A DNA stretch of 64,000 nucleotides from Bacteroides neonati (GTDB taxonomy: Bacteria > Bacteroidota > Bacteroidia > Bacteroidales > Bacteroidaceae), in NCBI RefSeq assembly GCF_000499785.1, contig NZ_HG726021.1, positions 487,056 through 551,055 on the forward strand, given 5' to 3'. Numbering within the stretch: the first letter of the stretch is position 1; every line of letters begins with the position of its first letter. The position numbers were made by a program, and so were the translations under genes. This document shows, piece by piece, positions 23,762 through 33,263 of this stretch. The notes beneath the pieces are model-generated. The model saw nothing but the letters and a program-made list of their open reading frames with translations, did no database searches and was not told the DNA's origin.

Positions 23762-25168
23762 ATGAAAACAATTCACTATACCACACACAGCAAACAGGTG
23801 CTGGGCGACTTGCACACACCGGTAAGCATTTACCTTAAGGTGCGCGATATGTATCCACAGTCGGCATTGATGGAAAGTTCGGACTTTCATGCAGGCGAGA
23901 ACTCAATGTCGTACATCGCCCTGTGTCCGTTGGCAAGTATCGGGGTAAACAGCGGACGGGTCACCACTACACTGCCCGATGGCAGTTGTACGGAAGAGCC
24001 TCTTACCGATACGTTTACAGTAGAGAAAGCAATGAATGCATTTATCAACCGCTTTCGCGTAGAAGGTGACGACAAGAAGGTATGCGGCCTGTACGGCTAT
24101 ACCACATTCAATGCAGTGAAGTATTTCGAGCACATCGCAGTCAAAGAGAGCCACGACGAACAGAACGATGCACCCGACCTGCTCTACCTATTATATAAGT
24201 ATATACTCGTCTTCAACCATTTTAAAAATGAACTGACACTGGTAGAGATGCTCGGCGAAGGAGAGACAAGCGGACTGAACCAACTGGAATCGGCCATTGA
24301 GAACCGGAACTTTGCTTCGTACAACTTCACTACTACCGCACCGGTAACAAGCACCATCAACGACGAACAACACAAAGCAAACGTGCGTCGGGGCATCGCA
24401 CATTGCTTACGTGGTGATGTCTTCCAAATCGTACTCTCCCGTCGTTTTATTCAACCCTTTGCCGGCGATGACTTCAAGGTGTACCGAGCACTACGTAGCA
24501 TCAACCCTTCGCCCTATCTGTTTTACTTTGACTTTGGCGGCTATCGCATCTTCGGTTCCTCACCCGAAACCCATTGTAAGATCGAAGGAAGCCGGGCATA
24601 CATCGACCCGATTGCCGGAACAACCCGACGTACCGGCGATGCTCTCAAAGATAAAGCACTGACCGAAGCACTGCTGGCCGATCCAAAAGAGAATGCCGAA
24701 CACGTAATGCTGGTAGACTTGGCACGCAACGACCTGAGCCGTAACTGCCACAACGTAGAGGTAGTGTTCTACAAAGAGCCTCAGTATTACAGCCACGTGA
24801 TTCATCTGGTAAGCCGCGTGAGCGGAACACTCAACGAGAATGCCAATCCACTGAAGAGCTTCATCGATACCTTCCCTGCCGGTACGTTGAGCGGTGCCCC
24901 CAAGGTAAGAGCCATGCAGCTGATCAGCGAAATAGAACCACACAACCGGGGTGCTTACGGAGGTTGCATCGGATTCATCGGCCTCAACGGAGAGCTGAAT
25001 CAAGCCATTACGATTCGTACATTCGTGAGCCGCAACAATGAATTATGGTTTCAGGCAGGTGGAGGCATCGTTGCACACAGCCAAGATGAATATGAGTTAC
25101 AGGAAGTCAACAACAAGCTGGGAGCGCTGAAGAAGGCAATAGACCTGGCCGAACAATTAAAGAATTAA
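23762..25168 (+). CDS. trpE: Anthranilate synthase component I
   Basis: TrpE converts chorismate to anthranilate using ammonia supplied by TrpG. The 468 aa protein has the chorismate-binding core in its C-terminal half: QIVLSRRF, DPIAGTTRRTGDA, LVDLARNDLSR, and FPAGTLSGAPKVRAMQLI. The N-terminal half carries the regulatory domain; the feedback-inhibition motif (LLES in enteric enzymes) is represented by ALMESSDFH near residue 40, so tryptophan inhibition is plausible. It is 4 nt after trpB and 4 nt before trpG. Confidence 0.97.
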   Translation: MKTIHYTTHSKQVLGDLHTPVSIYLKVRDMYPQSALMESSDFHAGENSMSYIALCPLASIGVNSGRVTTTLPDGSCTEEPLTDTFTVEKAMNAFINRFRVEGDDKKVCGLYGYTTFNAVKYFEHIAVKESHDEQNDAPDLLYLLYKYILVFNHFKNELTLVEMLGEGETSGLNQLESAIENRNFASYNFTTTAPVTSTINDEQHKANVRRGIAHCLRGDVFQIVLSRRFIQPFAGDDFKVYRALRSINPSPYLFYFDFGGYRIFGSSPETHCKIEGSRAYIDPIAGTTRRTGDALKDKALTEALLADPKENAEHVMLVDLARNDLSRNCHNVEVVFYKEPQYYSHVIHLVSRVSGTLNENANPLKSFIDTFPAGTLSGAPKVRAMQLISEIEPHNRGAYGGCIGFIGLNGELNQAITIRTFVSRNNELWFQAGGGIVAHSQDEYELQEVNNKLGALKKAIDLAEQLKN

Positions 25169-25172
25169 AATT

Positions 25173-25739
25173 ATGAAGATACTATTAGTAGACAATTACG
25201 ACTCTTTCACCTACAACCTGCTGCATGTAGTCAAAGAGTTGGGAGCAAACAACGTAGAGGTAGTCCGCAACGATCAGGTCGATCTGGACGACGTAGAGGG
25301 TTTCGATAAAATCATTCTTTCGCCCGGACCGGGCATCCCCGAAGAGGCAGGACTATTGCTACCTCTCATTAAAAGATACGCACCTACCAAAAGCATACTC
25401 GGTGTATGCTTAGGGCATCAAGCCATAGGCGAGGCGTTTGGTGCACAACTCACTAACCTGAAAGAGGTGTGCCACGGCATACAGACTCCCATCTCCGTTA
25501 GTGGCGACGAAGCACTCTTTGCAGGGCTAGATGCCGAACTATTGGTCGGTCGTTATCACTCATGGGTGGTGAATAAGGAAGCTTTCCCCGACTGTTTAGA
25601 AGTGACAGCCATCAGCCGCGAGGGACAGATCATGGCGCTTCGTCACCGCACCTTCGACGTGCATGGTATCCAGTTTCACCCCGAATCGGTATTAACACCG
25701 CAAGGCAAAATCATCATTCAAAACTTTTTGAACCTATGA
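25173..25739 (+). CDS. trpG: Anthranilate synthase component II (glutamine amidotransferase)
   Basis: TrpG hydrolyses glutamine to feed ammonia to TrpE. It is a free-standing class I amidotransferase of 188 aa: the oxyanion strand ILSPGPGIPEEAG, the nucleophile elbow GVCLGHQAIGE with the catalytic Cys, and the His-x-Glu of FHPESVLTPQG. In enterics this domain is often fused to TrpD; here it is separate. Its stop overlaps the trpD start (25736-25739, ATGA). Confidence 0.96.
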   Translation: MKILLVDNYDSFTYNLLHVVKELGANNVEVVRNDQVDLDDVEGFDKIILSPGPGIPEEAGLLLPLIKRYAPTKSILGVCLGHQAIGEAFGAQLTNLKEVCHGIQTPISVSGDEALFAGLDAELLVGRYHSWVVNKEAFPDCLEVTAISREGQIMALRHRTFDVHGIQFHPESVLTPQGKIIIQNFLNL

Positions 25740-26731
25740 AACAAATTCTACATAAGCTCTTCGAGCATCAATACCTGGGTCGCGACGAAGCACGCACCAT
25801 CTTACAAAACATTGCTCAAGGGCGGTATAATGATGCACAGGTAGCCTCATTGATTACCGTATTCCTAATGCGTAGTATCTCGGTAGAAGAACTTTGCGGC
25901 TTTCGGGATGCACTACTCGAAATGCGTATCCCGGTAGACTTGAGTGAATTTTCTCCCATCGACATTGTAGGAACAGGAGGCGACAGTAAGAATACGTTCA
26001 ATATCTCGACCGCTGCCTGCTTTGTAGTGGCAGGAGCAGGCTTTCCGGTAGTGAAGCACGGCAATTACGGAGCTACCTCGGTAAGTGGTGCAAGCAATGT
26101 AATGGAGCATCACGGAGTGCGGTTTACGAGCAACATAGACCAATTACGACACTCCATGGAGCAGTGTAACATCGCTTATCTGCATGCCCCTCTCTTCAAT
26201 CCGGCACTAAAGGCAGTAGCTCCGGTGCGTAAATCATTGGCTGTTCGCACGTTCTTCAACATGCTGGGACCGTTGGTAAATCCGGCACTGCCCACGTATC
26301 AACTACTGGGCGTATATAACCTGCCATTGCTTCGTTTATATAGCTATACATTTCAGGAAAGTGACACAAGGTTTGCCGTAGTGCACAGCCTCGACGGATA
26401 CGATGAAATATCACTGACCGGTGAGTTTAAAGTAGCTACAAGCGAAAACGAGAAGATCTATACGCCGGAGAGTTTAGGATTCGAACGTTGCCCGGAAGCA
26501 TCGCTTGACGGCGGCAACAGCATTGAAGAGGCAGCTACCATCTTCGACCGCGTGATGAAAGGTACAGCTACTCCCGCACAGACTAATGCAGTAGTAGTCA
26601 ATGCAGCCTTTGCCATCCAGGTAATCTGTCCGGAGAAACCCATAGCAGCATGCATCGCCTTGGCTCAAGAATCACTAGACAGTGGTGCTGCCATACGCAC
26701 TTTGAAACGGTTTATCGAACTCAATTCTTAA
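25736..26731 (+). CDS. trpD: Anthranilate phosphoribosyltransferase
   Basis: TrpD transfers phosphoribose from PRPP to anthranilate. The 331 aa protein shows the PRPP-binding loop IVGTGGDSKNTFNIST, KHGNYGATSVSGASNVMEHHG, and the NMLGPLVNPA segment. Length and motifs are typical, and it is translationally coupled to trpG. A 28-nt gap separates it from trpC. Confidence 0.96.
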   Translation: MKQILHKLFEHQYLGRDEARTILQNIAQGRYNDAQVASLITVFLMRSISVEELCGFRDALLEMRIPVDLSEFSPIDIVGTGGDSKNTFNISTAACFVVAGAGFPVVKHGNYGATSVSGASNVMEHHGVRFTSNIDQLRHSMEQCNIAYLHAPLFNPALKAVAPVRKSLAVRTFFNMLGPLVNPALPTYQLLGVYNLPLLRLYSYTFQESDTRFAVVHSLDGYDEISLTGEFKVATSENEKIYTPESLGFERCPEASLDGGNSIEEAATIFDRVMKGTATPAQTNAVVVNAAFAIQVICPEKPIAACIALAQESLDSGAAIRTLKRFIELNS

Positions 26732-26759
26732 CCCCTTCACCCTATGCTCATTCTTTAAT

Positions 26760-27548
26760 ATGAAAGATATATTATCAGAAATCATTGCCAATAAACGCTG
26801 TGAAGTAGCGTTTCAAAAGCAAACCATCTCATTGGAACAATTGCAGGAGACCCTCGGCGATCTGACTCCCACTCGTTCCATGAAAAAAGCATTGACCCAT
26901 TCGGAAAGTGGCATTATCGCTGAGTTTAAACGTCGCTCACCCTCCAAAGGATGGATACGGGAAGAGGCACTTCCGGAAGTGATTGTACCGGCCTATGCAA
27001 CGGCAGGTGCAGCAGCTCTCTCTATCCTCACAGACGAGAAGTTCTTCGGTGGTTCTTTGCGCGATATACGTACCGCTCGCCCCTTGGTCGATCTGCCCAT
27101 CATCCGCAAAGAGTTTATCATCGACACCTACCAACTTTATCAGGCACGCCTTATCGGAGCCGATGCCGTATTGCTGATTGCTGCTGCCCTATCTCCCGAA
27201 CAATGTAATGAACTAACCGCACAGGCTCATGCGTTGGGTATGGAGGTATTGCTCGAACTCCATTCTTCGGAAGAACTGTCGTATATCTCCAAAGAGACGG
27301 ATATGATCGGAATTAACAACCGCAATCTAGGCAGTTTTCATACCGATATAGAGAATTCCTTCCGGTTGGCAGAACTATTGCCAAAAGAGTCGATATGGGT
27401 ATCCGAAAGTGGCATATCATCGCCCGAAACAGTGATACGACTACGGGAAGCCGGTTTTAAAGGCTTTCTTATTGGCGAAACATTTATGCGCAAGCATGAA
27501 CCCGGCGAGATGCTTCATCAGTTTATCCACTCAATAGAAAACAGCTAA
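26760..27548 (+). CDS. trpC: Indole-3-glycerol phosphate synthase
   Basis: TrpC closes the indole ring from CdRP. It is a TIM-barrel protein of 262 aa with IIAEFKRRSPSKGWI (catalytic Lys), SILTDEKFFGGS, IRKEFIIDTYQL (second catalytic Lys), GINNRNLGSF and WVSESGI near the C-terminus. It is monofunctional, not fused to TrpF, and 7 nt separate the two genes. Confidence 0.96.
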   Translation: MKDILSEIIANKRCEVAFQKQTISLEQLQETLGDLTPTRSMKKALTHSESGIIAEFKRRSPSKGWIREEALPEVIVPAYATAGAAALSILTDEKFFGGSLRDIRTARPLVDLPIIRKEFIIDTYQLYQARLIGADAVLLIAAALSPEQCNELTAQAHALGMEVLLELHSSEELSYISKETDMIGINNRNLGSFHTDIENSFRLAELLPKESIWVSESGISSPETVIRLREAGFKGFLIGETFMRKHEPGEMLHQFIHSIENS

Positions 27549-27555
27549 GCAGCCT

Positions 27556-28176
27556 ATGAAAAAGCTAATCAAAGTATGCGGTATGCGTGAAGCAGAGAAC
27601 ATCAGAGCAGTAGAGGCACTGGGCATTGATATGATGGGATTTATCTTCTATCCCAAGTCTCCCCGTTTTGTCGATGAGCTGCCCTGCTATTTGCCTTCGC
27701 AAGCTCATCGCGTTGGGGTATTTGTGAATGAAGAGAAGCAAACCGTACGAACCTATGCCGACCGATATGATTTAAACTATATACAATTGCATGGGCAAGA
27801 GTCTCCCGAGTATTGCAAGTCATTGAAAGCAAACGGAGCTAAGCTGATCAAAGTATTCTCCATTGCCCGAAGCAAAGATTTGCAAGGTATCGAAGCCTAC
27901 GATGGAATCTGTGACTATGTACTTTTTGACACCAAATGCGAACAGTACGGCGGATCGGGCGAACAGTTTGACTGGGAAGTATTAAAGGACTATCGAGGCA
28001 TTACTCCTTTTCTGCTAAGTGGAGGCATTCATGCATTCAGTGCCCCTGCGTTGAATGTGTTTCAGCATCCGCTTTTGGCAGGATTCGACATCAACAGCCG
28101 ATTCGAGCTTCGACCGGGACTGAAGGATGTAGCACGCATCAAGGCTTTTCTTACCGATTTAAATAGAAACGAATAA
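27556..28176 (+). CDS. trpF: Phosphoribosylanthranilate isomerase
   Basis: TrpF isomerises PRA to CdRP. The 206 aa TIM-barrel has the N-terminal catalytic Cys in IKVCGMREAENI, GFIFYPKSPRFV, QLHGQESPEYC, and the Asp-containing strand VLFDTKCEQYGGSG. The phosphate site GGI near residue 157 is present. It sits between trpC and trpA. Confidence 0.95.
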   Translation: MKKLIKVCGMREAENIRAVEALGIDMMGFIFYPKSPRFVDELPCYLPSQAHRVGVFVNEEKQTVRTYADRYDLNYIQLHGQESPEYCKSLKANGAKLIKVFSIARSKDLQGIEAYDGICDYVLFDTKCEQYGGSGEQFDWEVLKDYRGITPFLLSGGIHAFSAPALNVFQHPLLAGFDINSRFELRPGLKDVARIKAFLTDLNRNE

Positions 28177-28190
28177 AAAAGAATATATCC

Positions 28191-28964
28191 ATGAATCGAA
28201 TTAATCAATTATTTAGCAATCAACCCAAGGATTTACTATCAATCTATTTCTGTGCCGGCGCTCCTACACTGGAGGGAACAACCGACGTCATCCGCAGTTT
28301 GGAACGCCACGGTGTAAATATGATTGAGATAGGCATCCCTTTCAGCGATCCAATGGCCGATGGAGTCGTTATTCAGCAAGCTGCCAATCAAGCGTTGCGC
28401 AATGGAATGTCTCTTAAGCTCCTTTTCAGTCAACTAGCCGACATTCGGACGGAGGTTAGCATCCCACTCGTTCTAATGGGCTACCTTAATCCAATCATGC
28501 AATTTGGATTCGAAAACTTCTGCAAAGAGTGCCATAACTGCGGCATAGATGGGGTGATCATCCCCGATCTGCCCTTTAAAGACTATCAGGAGACGTATCG
28601 CCCCATAGCCGAACAATATGACGTTAAAGTGATTATGCTCATCACTCCCGAAACAAGCGAAGAGCGTATCCGACAGATTGATGCACATACCGACGGATTT
28701 ATCTACATGGTTTCTTCGGCAGCAACTACAGGAGCACAACAGGACTTCAGTTTGCAAAAACGTAATTACTTTAAAAAGATTGCGGAGATGAACTTAAAAA
28801 ATCCACTCATGATAGGCTTCGGCATATCCAACAGAGAAACCTTCACTGCTGCTTGTGAGTATGCATCGGGGGCTATCATCGGCAGCCGGTTCGTTGCCCT
28901 GCTCGAAGAAGAGAAATGCGCAGAAAAAGCCGTTCTACAGTTAAAAACAATGATTGGGAAATAA
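28191..28964 (+). CDS. trpA: Tryptophan synthase alpha chain
   Basis: TrpA cleaves indole-glycerol phosphate, passing indole to TrpB. At 257 aa it has the catalytic Glu in MIEIGIPFSDPMADGVVIQ, the second catalytic Asp in GVIIPDLPFKDY, and the loop FIYMVSSAATTGAQ. It is the last gene of the operon; 121 nt follow before the ansA start, containing the ansA promoter. No clear terminator hairpin with a T-run is visible after it. Confidence 0.96.
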   Translation: MNRINQLFSNQPKDLLSIYFCAGAPTLEGTTDVIRSLERHGVNMIEIGIPFSDPMADGVVIQQAANQALRNGMSLKLLFSQLADIRTEVSIPLVLMGYLNPIMQFGFENFCKECHNCGIDGVIIPDLPFKDYQETYRPIAEQYDVKVIMLITPETSEERIRQIDAHTDGFIYMVSSAATTGAQQDFSLQKRNYFKKIAEMNLKNPLMIGFGISNRETFTAACEYASGAIIGSRFVALLEEEKCAEKAVLQLKTMIGK

Positions 28965-29050
28965 ACCTATTTGTGGTTAATTGAAAGTAATCGTTGGTGA
29001 ATTCGTAAAAAATTAATCAATGACCATTTTCCGTTAACCACTAATTTTTG

Positions 29051-29058
29051 TATCTTTG
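29051..29058 (+). promoter_or_regulatory. ansA promoter, -7 box TATCTTTG
   Basis: Matches TAnnTTTG 27 nt before the ansA start, within GTATCTTTGC. Confidence 0.65.
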
Positions 29059-29085
29059 CTGCTGAATTAACAAAAAAATCAACTT

Positions 29086-30132
29086 ATGATAGCAGCTACA
29101 CCCTCCGTTTTGTTAATCTATACCGGTGGAACTATCGGAATGATAGAAAACCCGGAAACCGGTGCTTTAGAAAACTTCAACTTTGAACGACTGCTGAAGT
29201 ACGTGCCGGAACTAAAAAGATTTAACTGCCATTTATCTGCCGAACAGTTCGATCCGCCGATTGACTCCTCGGACATGGAACCCCGCTATTGGGCCAAATT
29301 AGTAGAAATTATCGACTCGCATTATGACCATGTAGACGGCTTTGTCATCCTTCATGGTACCGATACAATGGCCTATACAGCATCTGCCCTAAGCTTTATG
29401 CTCGAGAACCTGAGCAAACCGGTGATTCTTACCGGATCGCAACTCCCAATCGGTATGCTTCGTACCGATGGTAAAGAAAACCTGATCACCTCAATCGAAA
29501 TAGCTGCCGCCAAGAACCCTGATGGAACTGCTATTGTACCCGAAGTGTGTATCTTCTTCGAGAATCACCTGATGCGCGGCAACCGAACGACCAAAATAAA
29601 TGCCGAAAACTTCAATGCCTTCCGCTCATTCAACTATCCCCCACTGGCACGGGCAGGTATCCATATTAAATACGAACCGGGACGCATCCGACAACCCGAA
29701 ACGTCCAAACCTCTAAAGCCACATTATTTATTCGATACCAATGTCGTTATTTTGACACTATTTCCAGGTATTCAAGAAGGTATTATTGCCTCGCTGCTTC
29801 ATGTACCCGGTCTGAAAGCTGTCGTAATGAAAACCTTCGGTTCGGGTAATGCACCACAAAAGCCTTGGTTTATTCAGCAACTAAAAGATGCAACCGACCG
29901 TGGTATTATCCTAGTCAACATCACGCAATGTTCGTCTGGAGCAGTAGAGATGGAACGCTATGAAACGGGCATTCAACTGTTGCAAGCAGGAGTTATCAGC
30001 GGATATGACAGCACGCCCGAGTGTGCCGTTACGAAACTAATGTTTCTTTTGGGACATGGATTAAGTAATCAGGAAGTAAGAGAAAAAATGAACTCCTGCT
30101 TGATAGGAGAAATTACTAAAACAACGTTATAG
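29086..30132 (+). CDS. ansA: Type I L-asparaginase (cytoplasmic)
   Basis: The enzyme hydrolyses asparagine to aspartate and ammonia. The 348 aa protein has the two asparaginase Thr motifs: LLIYTGGTIGMIE near residue 13 with the nucleophilic Thr, and FVILHGTDTMAYTASAL around residue 90, then GSQLPIGMLRTDGKEN. There is no signal peptide, so it is the cytoplasmic type I form. It is transcribed alone between a promoter and a very strong palindromic terminator. Confidence 0.95.
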   Translation: MIAATPSVLLIYTGGTIGMIENPETGALENFNFERLLKYVPELKRFNCHLSAEQFDPPIDSSDMEPRYWAKLVEIIDSHYDHVDGFVILHGTDTMAYTASALSFMLENLSKPVILTGSQLPIGMLRTDGKENLITSIEIAAAKNPDGTAIVPEVCIFFENHLMRGNRTTKINAENFNAFRSFNYPPLARAGIHIKYEPGRIRQPETSKPLKPHYLFDTNVVILTLFPGIQEGIIASLLHVPGLKAVVMKTFGSGNAPQKPWFIQQLKDATDRGIILVNITQCSSGAVEMERYETGIQLLQAGVISGYDSTPECAVTKLMFLLGHGLSNQEVREKMNSCLIGEITKTTL

Positions 30133-30170
30133 AAGCACTTTCAGAGTAATATGGAATTTAAGATATTCGG

Positions 30171-30212
30171 ACAACAGAGATATACTAAATTAGTATATCT
30201 CTGTTGTTTTTA
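30171..30212 (+). terminator. ansA terminator, long palindrome
   Basis: An 18-bp perfect stem (ACAACAGAGATATACTAA 30171-30188, complement 30190-30207) with almost no loop, followed by TTTTTA. It could work on both strands, although no minus-strand gene faces it. Confidence 0.9.
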
Positions 30213-30438
30213 TTTATAAAGAGACCGGTAATAATCCAAAACAGAAAATACAACTTTACATATTTACAATGTCTTTTTTCGCCAAAATTTTAATATTCTA
30301 TCTAATTAATAAGCAAACAGATAAACAATTTAACTTTAAATCTGTTTATTAGTTGACACATCTGTTCAATCTGTCATAAATAAAGTTAAAACGATTAAGA
30401 TTAATCAACTTAACATACACAGCTACAGGAAATAAACA

Positions 30439-30446
30439 TAAATTTG
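30439..30446 (+). promoter_or_regulatory. Possible promoter (TAAATTTG) of LruC gene
   Basis: A TAnnTTTG box lies 36 nt before the start at 30483. The rest of the 30213-30482 gap is very AT-rich. It contains an inverted repeat AAACAGAT (30315-30322) and ATCTGTTT (30340-30347), spaced 17 nt, that could be an operator; no gene is seen there. Confidence 0.5.
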
Positions 30447-30482
30447 CAACAAATATAAATCAGAACAAGTAAATCCTAATTT

Positions 30483-32708
30483 ATGAGACTAATTTTTAAT
30501 AAAACATTGGCAGTTTCATTCATCGCACTCGCGTCAATAACGACAAGTTGCATCGAGAATGACAAGGATCTTTATGATCCTAATTACAAATTAGAGAACC
30601 CTCTAAAATTAATAGCTCCTCCCGATTTTGATGCTACCACAACAAAAGCTGCTTCGGTTAACATTGAAGTTAACGACGAATTTGCAGGGCAGTATTATTA
30701 CTTGGTCGAAGTATTTGATAAGAATCCACTCTTTGACGAGAGTGCCAATGCCTTAACCAAAGGTGTTGCTAAAAAAGGCGAACCCTATTCAAGTCCCATT
30801 ACTTATCTAAAAGGGCAAAAAGGTCTGTATATTCAGCAAACAGACCCCAGAGGCCGAAAAGAAGTAATATATACAGAGATTCCTTCCTCAAACAATTCGA
30901 TACAATGCAGTTTTGTCGAAAACAAAACAGTGATTCCCCAATCCAGAGCAGCAGTCTCGTCAAGAGCCGGCAGCAATATTGAAGTACCGAACTACGAAAG
31001 TATTCCGGCAAATGCTATCGAAATAGACAAAAGTGATATTATTATCAAGAGCAATACCACCTATAAAATAACCCAAAATTATACTGGTACGTTTCAACAC
31101 TGGGGAGTAAGTAATGCCAAGCTCTACGTATCGGGTACATGGACTCTTGATAATTTTAAAGTTGAATCAGGCTTAGAGATCATTGTCATGAATGGAGGCA
31201 AGATCATTGCCAAGAATTTAAGTTTAGTCGGTTCGAGCGGATTATCCATCATGAAAGGTGGTGAGGCAACAATCAGCAACCAGTTTAATTTGGCAAATTT
31301 AAACAAGATCTATAATTTGAACAAACTGACAATAGGTAGCACATCAGACAATCCCGGCTTATTTTATAATGGAGATAATGCAGTACTGAATATAGAAAAC
31401 TTTACGTTGGGCGGTGCCAACTACTATAACGAAGGTATCATCAATGCCAAAGTGATGAAAACAGACTGGGGATCGACATTGAGAAATAACTGTCAGATCA
31501 ATGTAGAGCAAGAGTTTCAGTTTAACGAAGGGACACTTATTCAGGAAAAAGGAGCGATTATGGCACACACCATGCAGTTTAACAACACTAAGATAGAGTT
31601 AAACAATGGATCGATGCTAAAAGCGAGCCAGGCAATGAATTTGCACTCAGGATGCACAATCAGTAGTGACAAAGCATCCAACACATCGTTAATTAAATCT
31701 CCTGTTGTAAATTTCTCATGGAATATCACTTATAGCGGAAACCTAATTATCGAAACGGATTCGCACCCCACACAAGCCGGTTCTTACCAATTGCTTGATG
31801 GTGCTAAAATGAGTAAATACAATGGATCTGCAATTACAATCATCACCTGCGCAGGAGAAGTAAACACTCCCGAAGGAGGCACTCCACCACAGGAGCCGGG
31901 TCCTATCGAGATTAAAGATAACTATGTATATACCTATGCATTTGAAGATCAGTGGCCCATTTATGGCGACTATGATATGAATGATATTGTATTACGTATC
32001 AGTAACGTCAAACTAAGTAAGAAAGGAAAGTACATATCGGAACTAGATTTCGACTATGAGATTATGGCTGTGGGCGCATTCAATAATATCTCCATGGGAT
32101 TGCAGTTGGATGGCATCAACCCCGCATATATTGATGAAATCGACTATAGTAATAGCAGTAATTTAGGGTTAGACTTCTTTGATATCAAGACCAATGGAGT
32201 TGAGAATAATCAAAAAATAGCCAATATACCCTTGTTCTATAATGCACATAAAGTGTTTGATGACAAATCGTCGACGCCTTCTTATATTAACACCGTAAAG
32301 ACTCAAGGGCACAGACAAACTCAAAAGATTAAGGTTGAAGTCGAGTTTAAGAACAATTCGGTCAGTTCATTAACAATGAGCGATTTTAATCTATTTATCA
32401 TTACTGAAAACAAAAAAGAAGATAGAAAAGAGATCCACCTGCCCGGGTACAAGCCAACCGATCTGGCAACAACATTCTATTTCGGCAAAAACAACGACTG
32501 TTCACTCACTAAGAAATATTATGTGAGCGACGAAAATTTAGGCTGGGGTATTCTTGTTGCCGAACCAAAAGCAGCAACACTCTGGAGATGGCCTTCTGAG
32601 AAAAATATGATCAAAGAAGCTTATCCCGAGTTTGCCGAATGGGTTATTTCGGGAGGTAAAGACAAGCTAGAATGGTACCAAAACTGGAATAATGACTTGG
32701 TTTACTAA
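30483..32708 (+). CDS. LruC-domain lipoprotein, 741 aa
   Basis: A signal peptide with a lipobox (SITTSC, Cys near residue 23) makes this a lipoprotein, probably surface or periplasmic. The middle (about 150-440) has repeated beta-strand turns with Asn, Gly and Ser (for example GGKIIAKNLSLVGSSGLSIM), suggesting a right-handed beta-helix. The C-terminal ~260 residues match the LruC domain, with AFEDQWPIYGDYDMNDIVLR as landmark. The biochemical function is unknown; in Leptospira LruC is a surface antigen. It precedes the regulator/glycan genes but has its own promoter and terminator. Confidence 0.85.
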   Translation: MRLIFNKTLAVSFIALASITTSCIENDKDLYDPNYKLENPLKLIAPPDFDATTTKAASVNIEVNDEFAGQYYYLVEVFDKNPLFDESANALTKGVAKKGEPYSSPITYLKGQKGLYIQQTDPRGRKEVIYTEIPSSNNSIQCSFVENKTVIPQSRAAVSSRAGSNIEVPNYESIPANAIEIDKSDIIIKSNTTYKITQNYTGTFQHWGVSNAKLYVSGTWTLDNFKVESGLEIIVMNGGKIIAKNLSLVGSSGLSIMKGGEATISNQFNLANLNKIYNLNKLTIGSTSDNPGLFYNGDNAVLNIENFTLGGANYYNEGIINAKVMKTDWGSTLRNNCQINVEQEFQFNEGTLIQEKGAIMAHTMQFNNTKIELNNGSMLKASQAMNLHSGCTISSDKASNTSLIKSPVVNFSWNITYSGNLIIETDSHPTQAGSYQLLDGAKMSKYNGSAITIITCAGEVNTPEGGTPPQEPGPIEIKDNYVYTYAFEDQWPIYGDYDMNDIVLRISNVKLSKKGKYISELDFDYEIMAVGAFNNISMGLQLDGINPAYIDEIDYSNSSNLGLDFFDIKTNGVENNQKIANIPLFYNAHKVFDDKSSTPSYINTVKTQGHRQTQKIKVEVEFKNNSVSSLTMSDFNLFIITENKKEDRKEIHLPGYKPTDLATTFYFGKNNDCSLTKKYYVSDENLGWGILVAEPKAATLWRWPSEKNMIKEAYPEFAEWVISGGKDKLEWYQNWNNDLVY

Positions 32709-32724
32709 CTACAAATAAATAATA

Positions 32725-32759
32725 GAAACGGCTTGAAACCATTGTTTTCAAGCCGTTTC
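32725..32759 (+). terminator. Terminator after LruC gene
   Basis: A 14-bp perfect stem (GAAACGGCTTGAAA 32725-32738, complement 32746-32759). The T-run is weak (CTATGTTT). Confidence 0.75.
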
Positions 32760-32835
32760 TATGTTTAGAAAAGTCCCTTCTTATCAAAAAAAGAAAATTA
32801 GTTTCATTTTAGAATACACTTATAAGAATATTCTA

Positions 32836-32843
32836 TATATTTG
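32836..32843 (+). promoter_or_regulatory. Promoter of regulator/glycan operon (TATATTTG)
   Basis: Matches TAnnTTTG and lies 54 nt before the response regulator start. It probably drove the whole unit 32898-37583 before the IS insertion. Confidence 0.65.
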
Positions 32844-32897
32844 TGCATAATAAGAAAATTAATATAAAATAATTAATATATAAAGATCAATAATAGC

Positions 32898-33263
32898 ATG
32901 AAGAAACAAGTATTGCTCGTGGATGATAAATCAACCATTGCTAAAGTAATCTCGGTATACCTGGGAAAGGATTATGACTTCATATATTTTGAGAACCCCA
33001 TCAAAGCAATTGAGTGGCTTCACGAAGGCAATTTTCCAGACTTAATAATTTCAGATATACGCATGCCTGAAATGATGGGAGACGAGTTTCTGCATTATAT
33101 GAAAAACAATGAACTTTTCAAAAACATCCCCATTGTTATGTTGTCAAGCGAAGACAGTACCTCCGAAAGAATTCGCTTATTGGAAGAAGGAGCAGAAGAT
33201 TATATTTTGAAACCCTTCAACCCGATGGAACTTAAAATTCGCATCAAAAAAATTATTGACTAA
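32898..33263 (+). CDS. Single-domain CheY-like response regulator, 121 aa
   Basis: The protein is a receiver domain only: acidic pair D9/D10 in LLVDD, phospho-acceptor D53 in LIISDIRMPEM, Ser at 83-84 in VMLSSEDS, and the conserved Lys105 in YILKPFNP. All switch residues are intact, so it can be phosphorylated, but it has no output domain. No histidine kinase lies nearby. It is followed after 15 nt by the transferase gene whose own N-terminus is a degenerate receiver, so the regulator may act by protein contact with that enzyme rather than on DNA. That is inference. Confidence 0.9.
   Translation: MKKQVLLVDDKSTIAKVISVYLGKDYDFIYFENPIKAIEWLHEGNFPDLIISDIRMPEMMGDEFLHYMKNNELFKNIPIVMLSSEDSTSERIRLLEEGAEDYILKPFNPMELKIRIKKIID

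Noticed and set aside
29050..29059. GTATCTTTGC before ansA as a CTnDOT-type attachment site
   Set aside because: It fits the decamer but also a normal promoter box at the right distance from ansA, with no mobile genes on either side.
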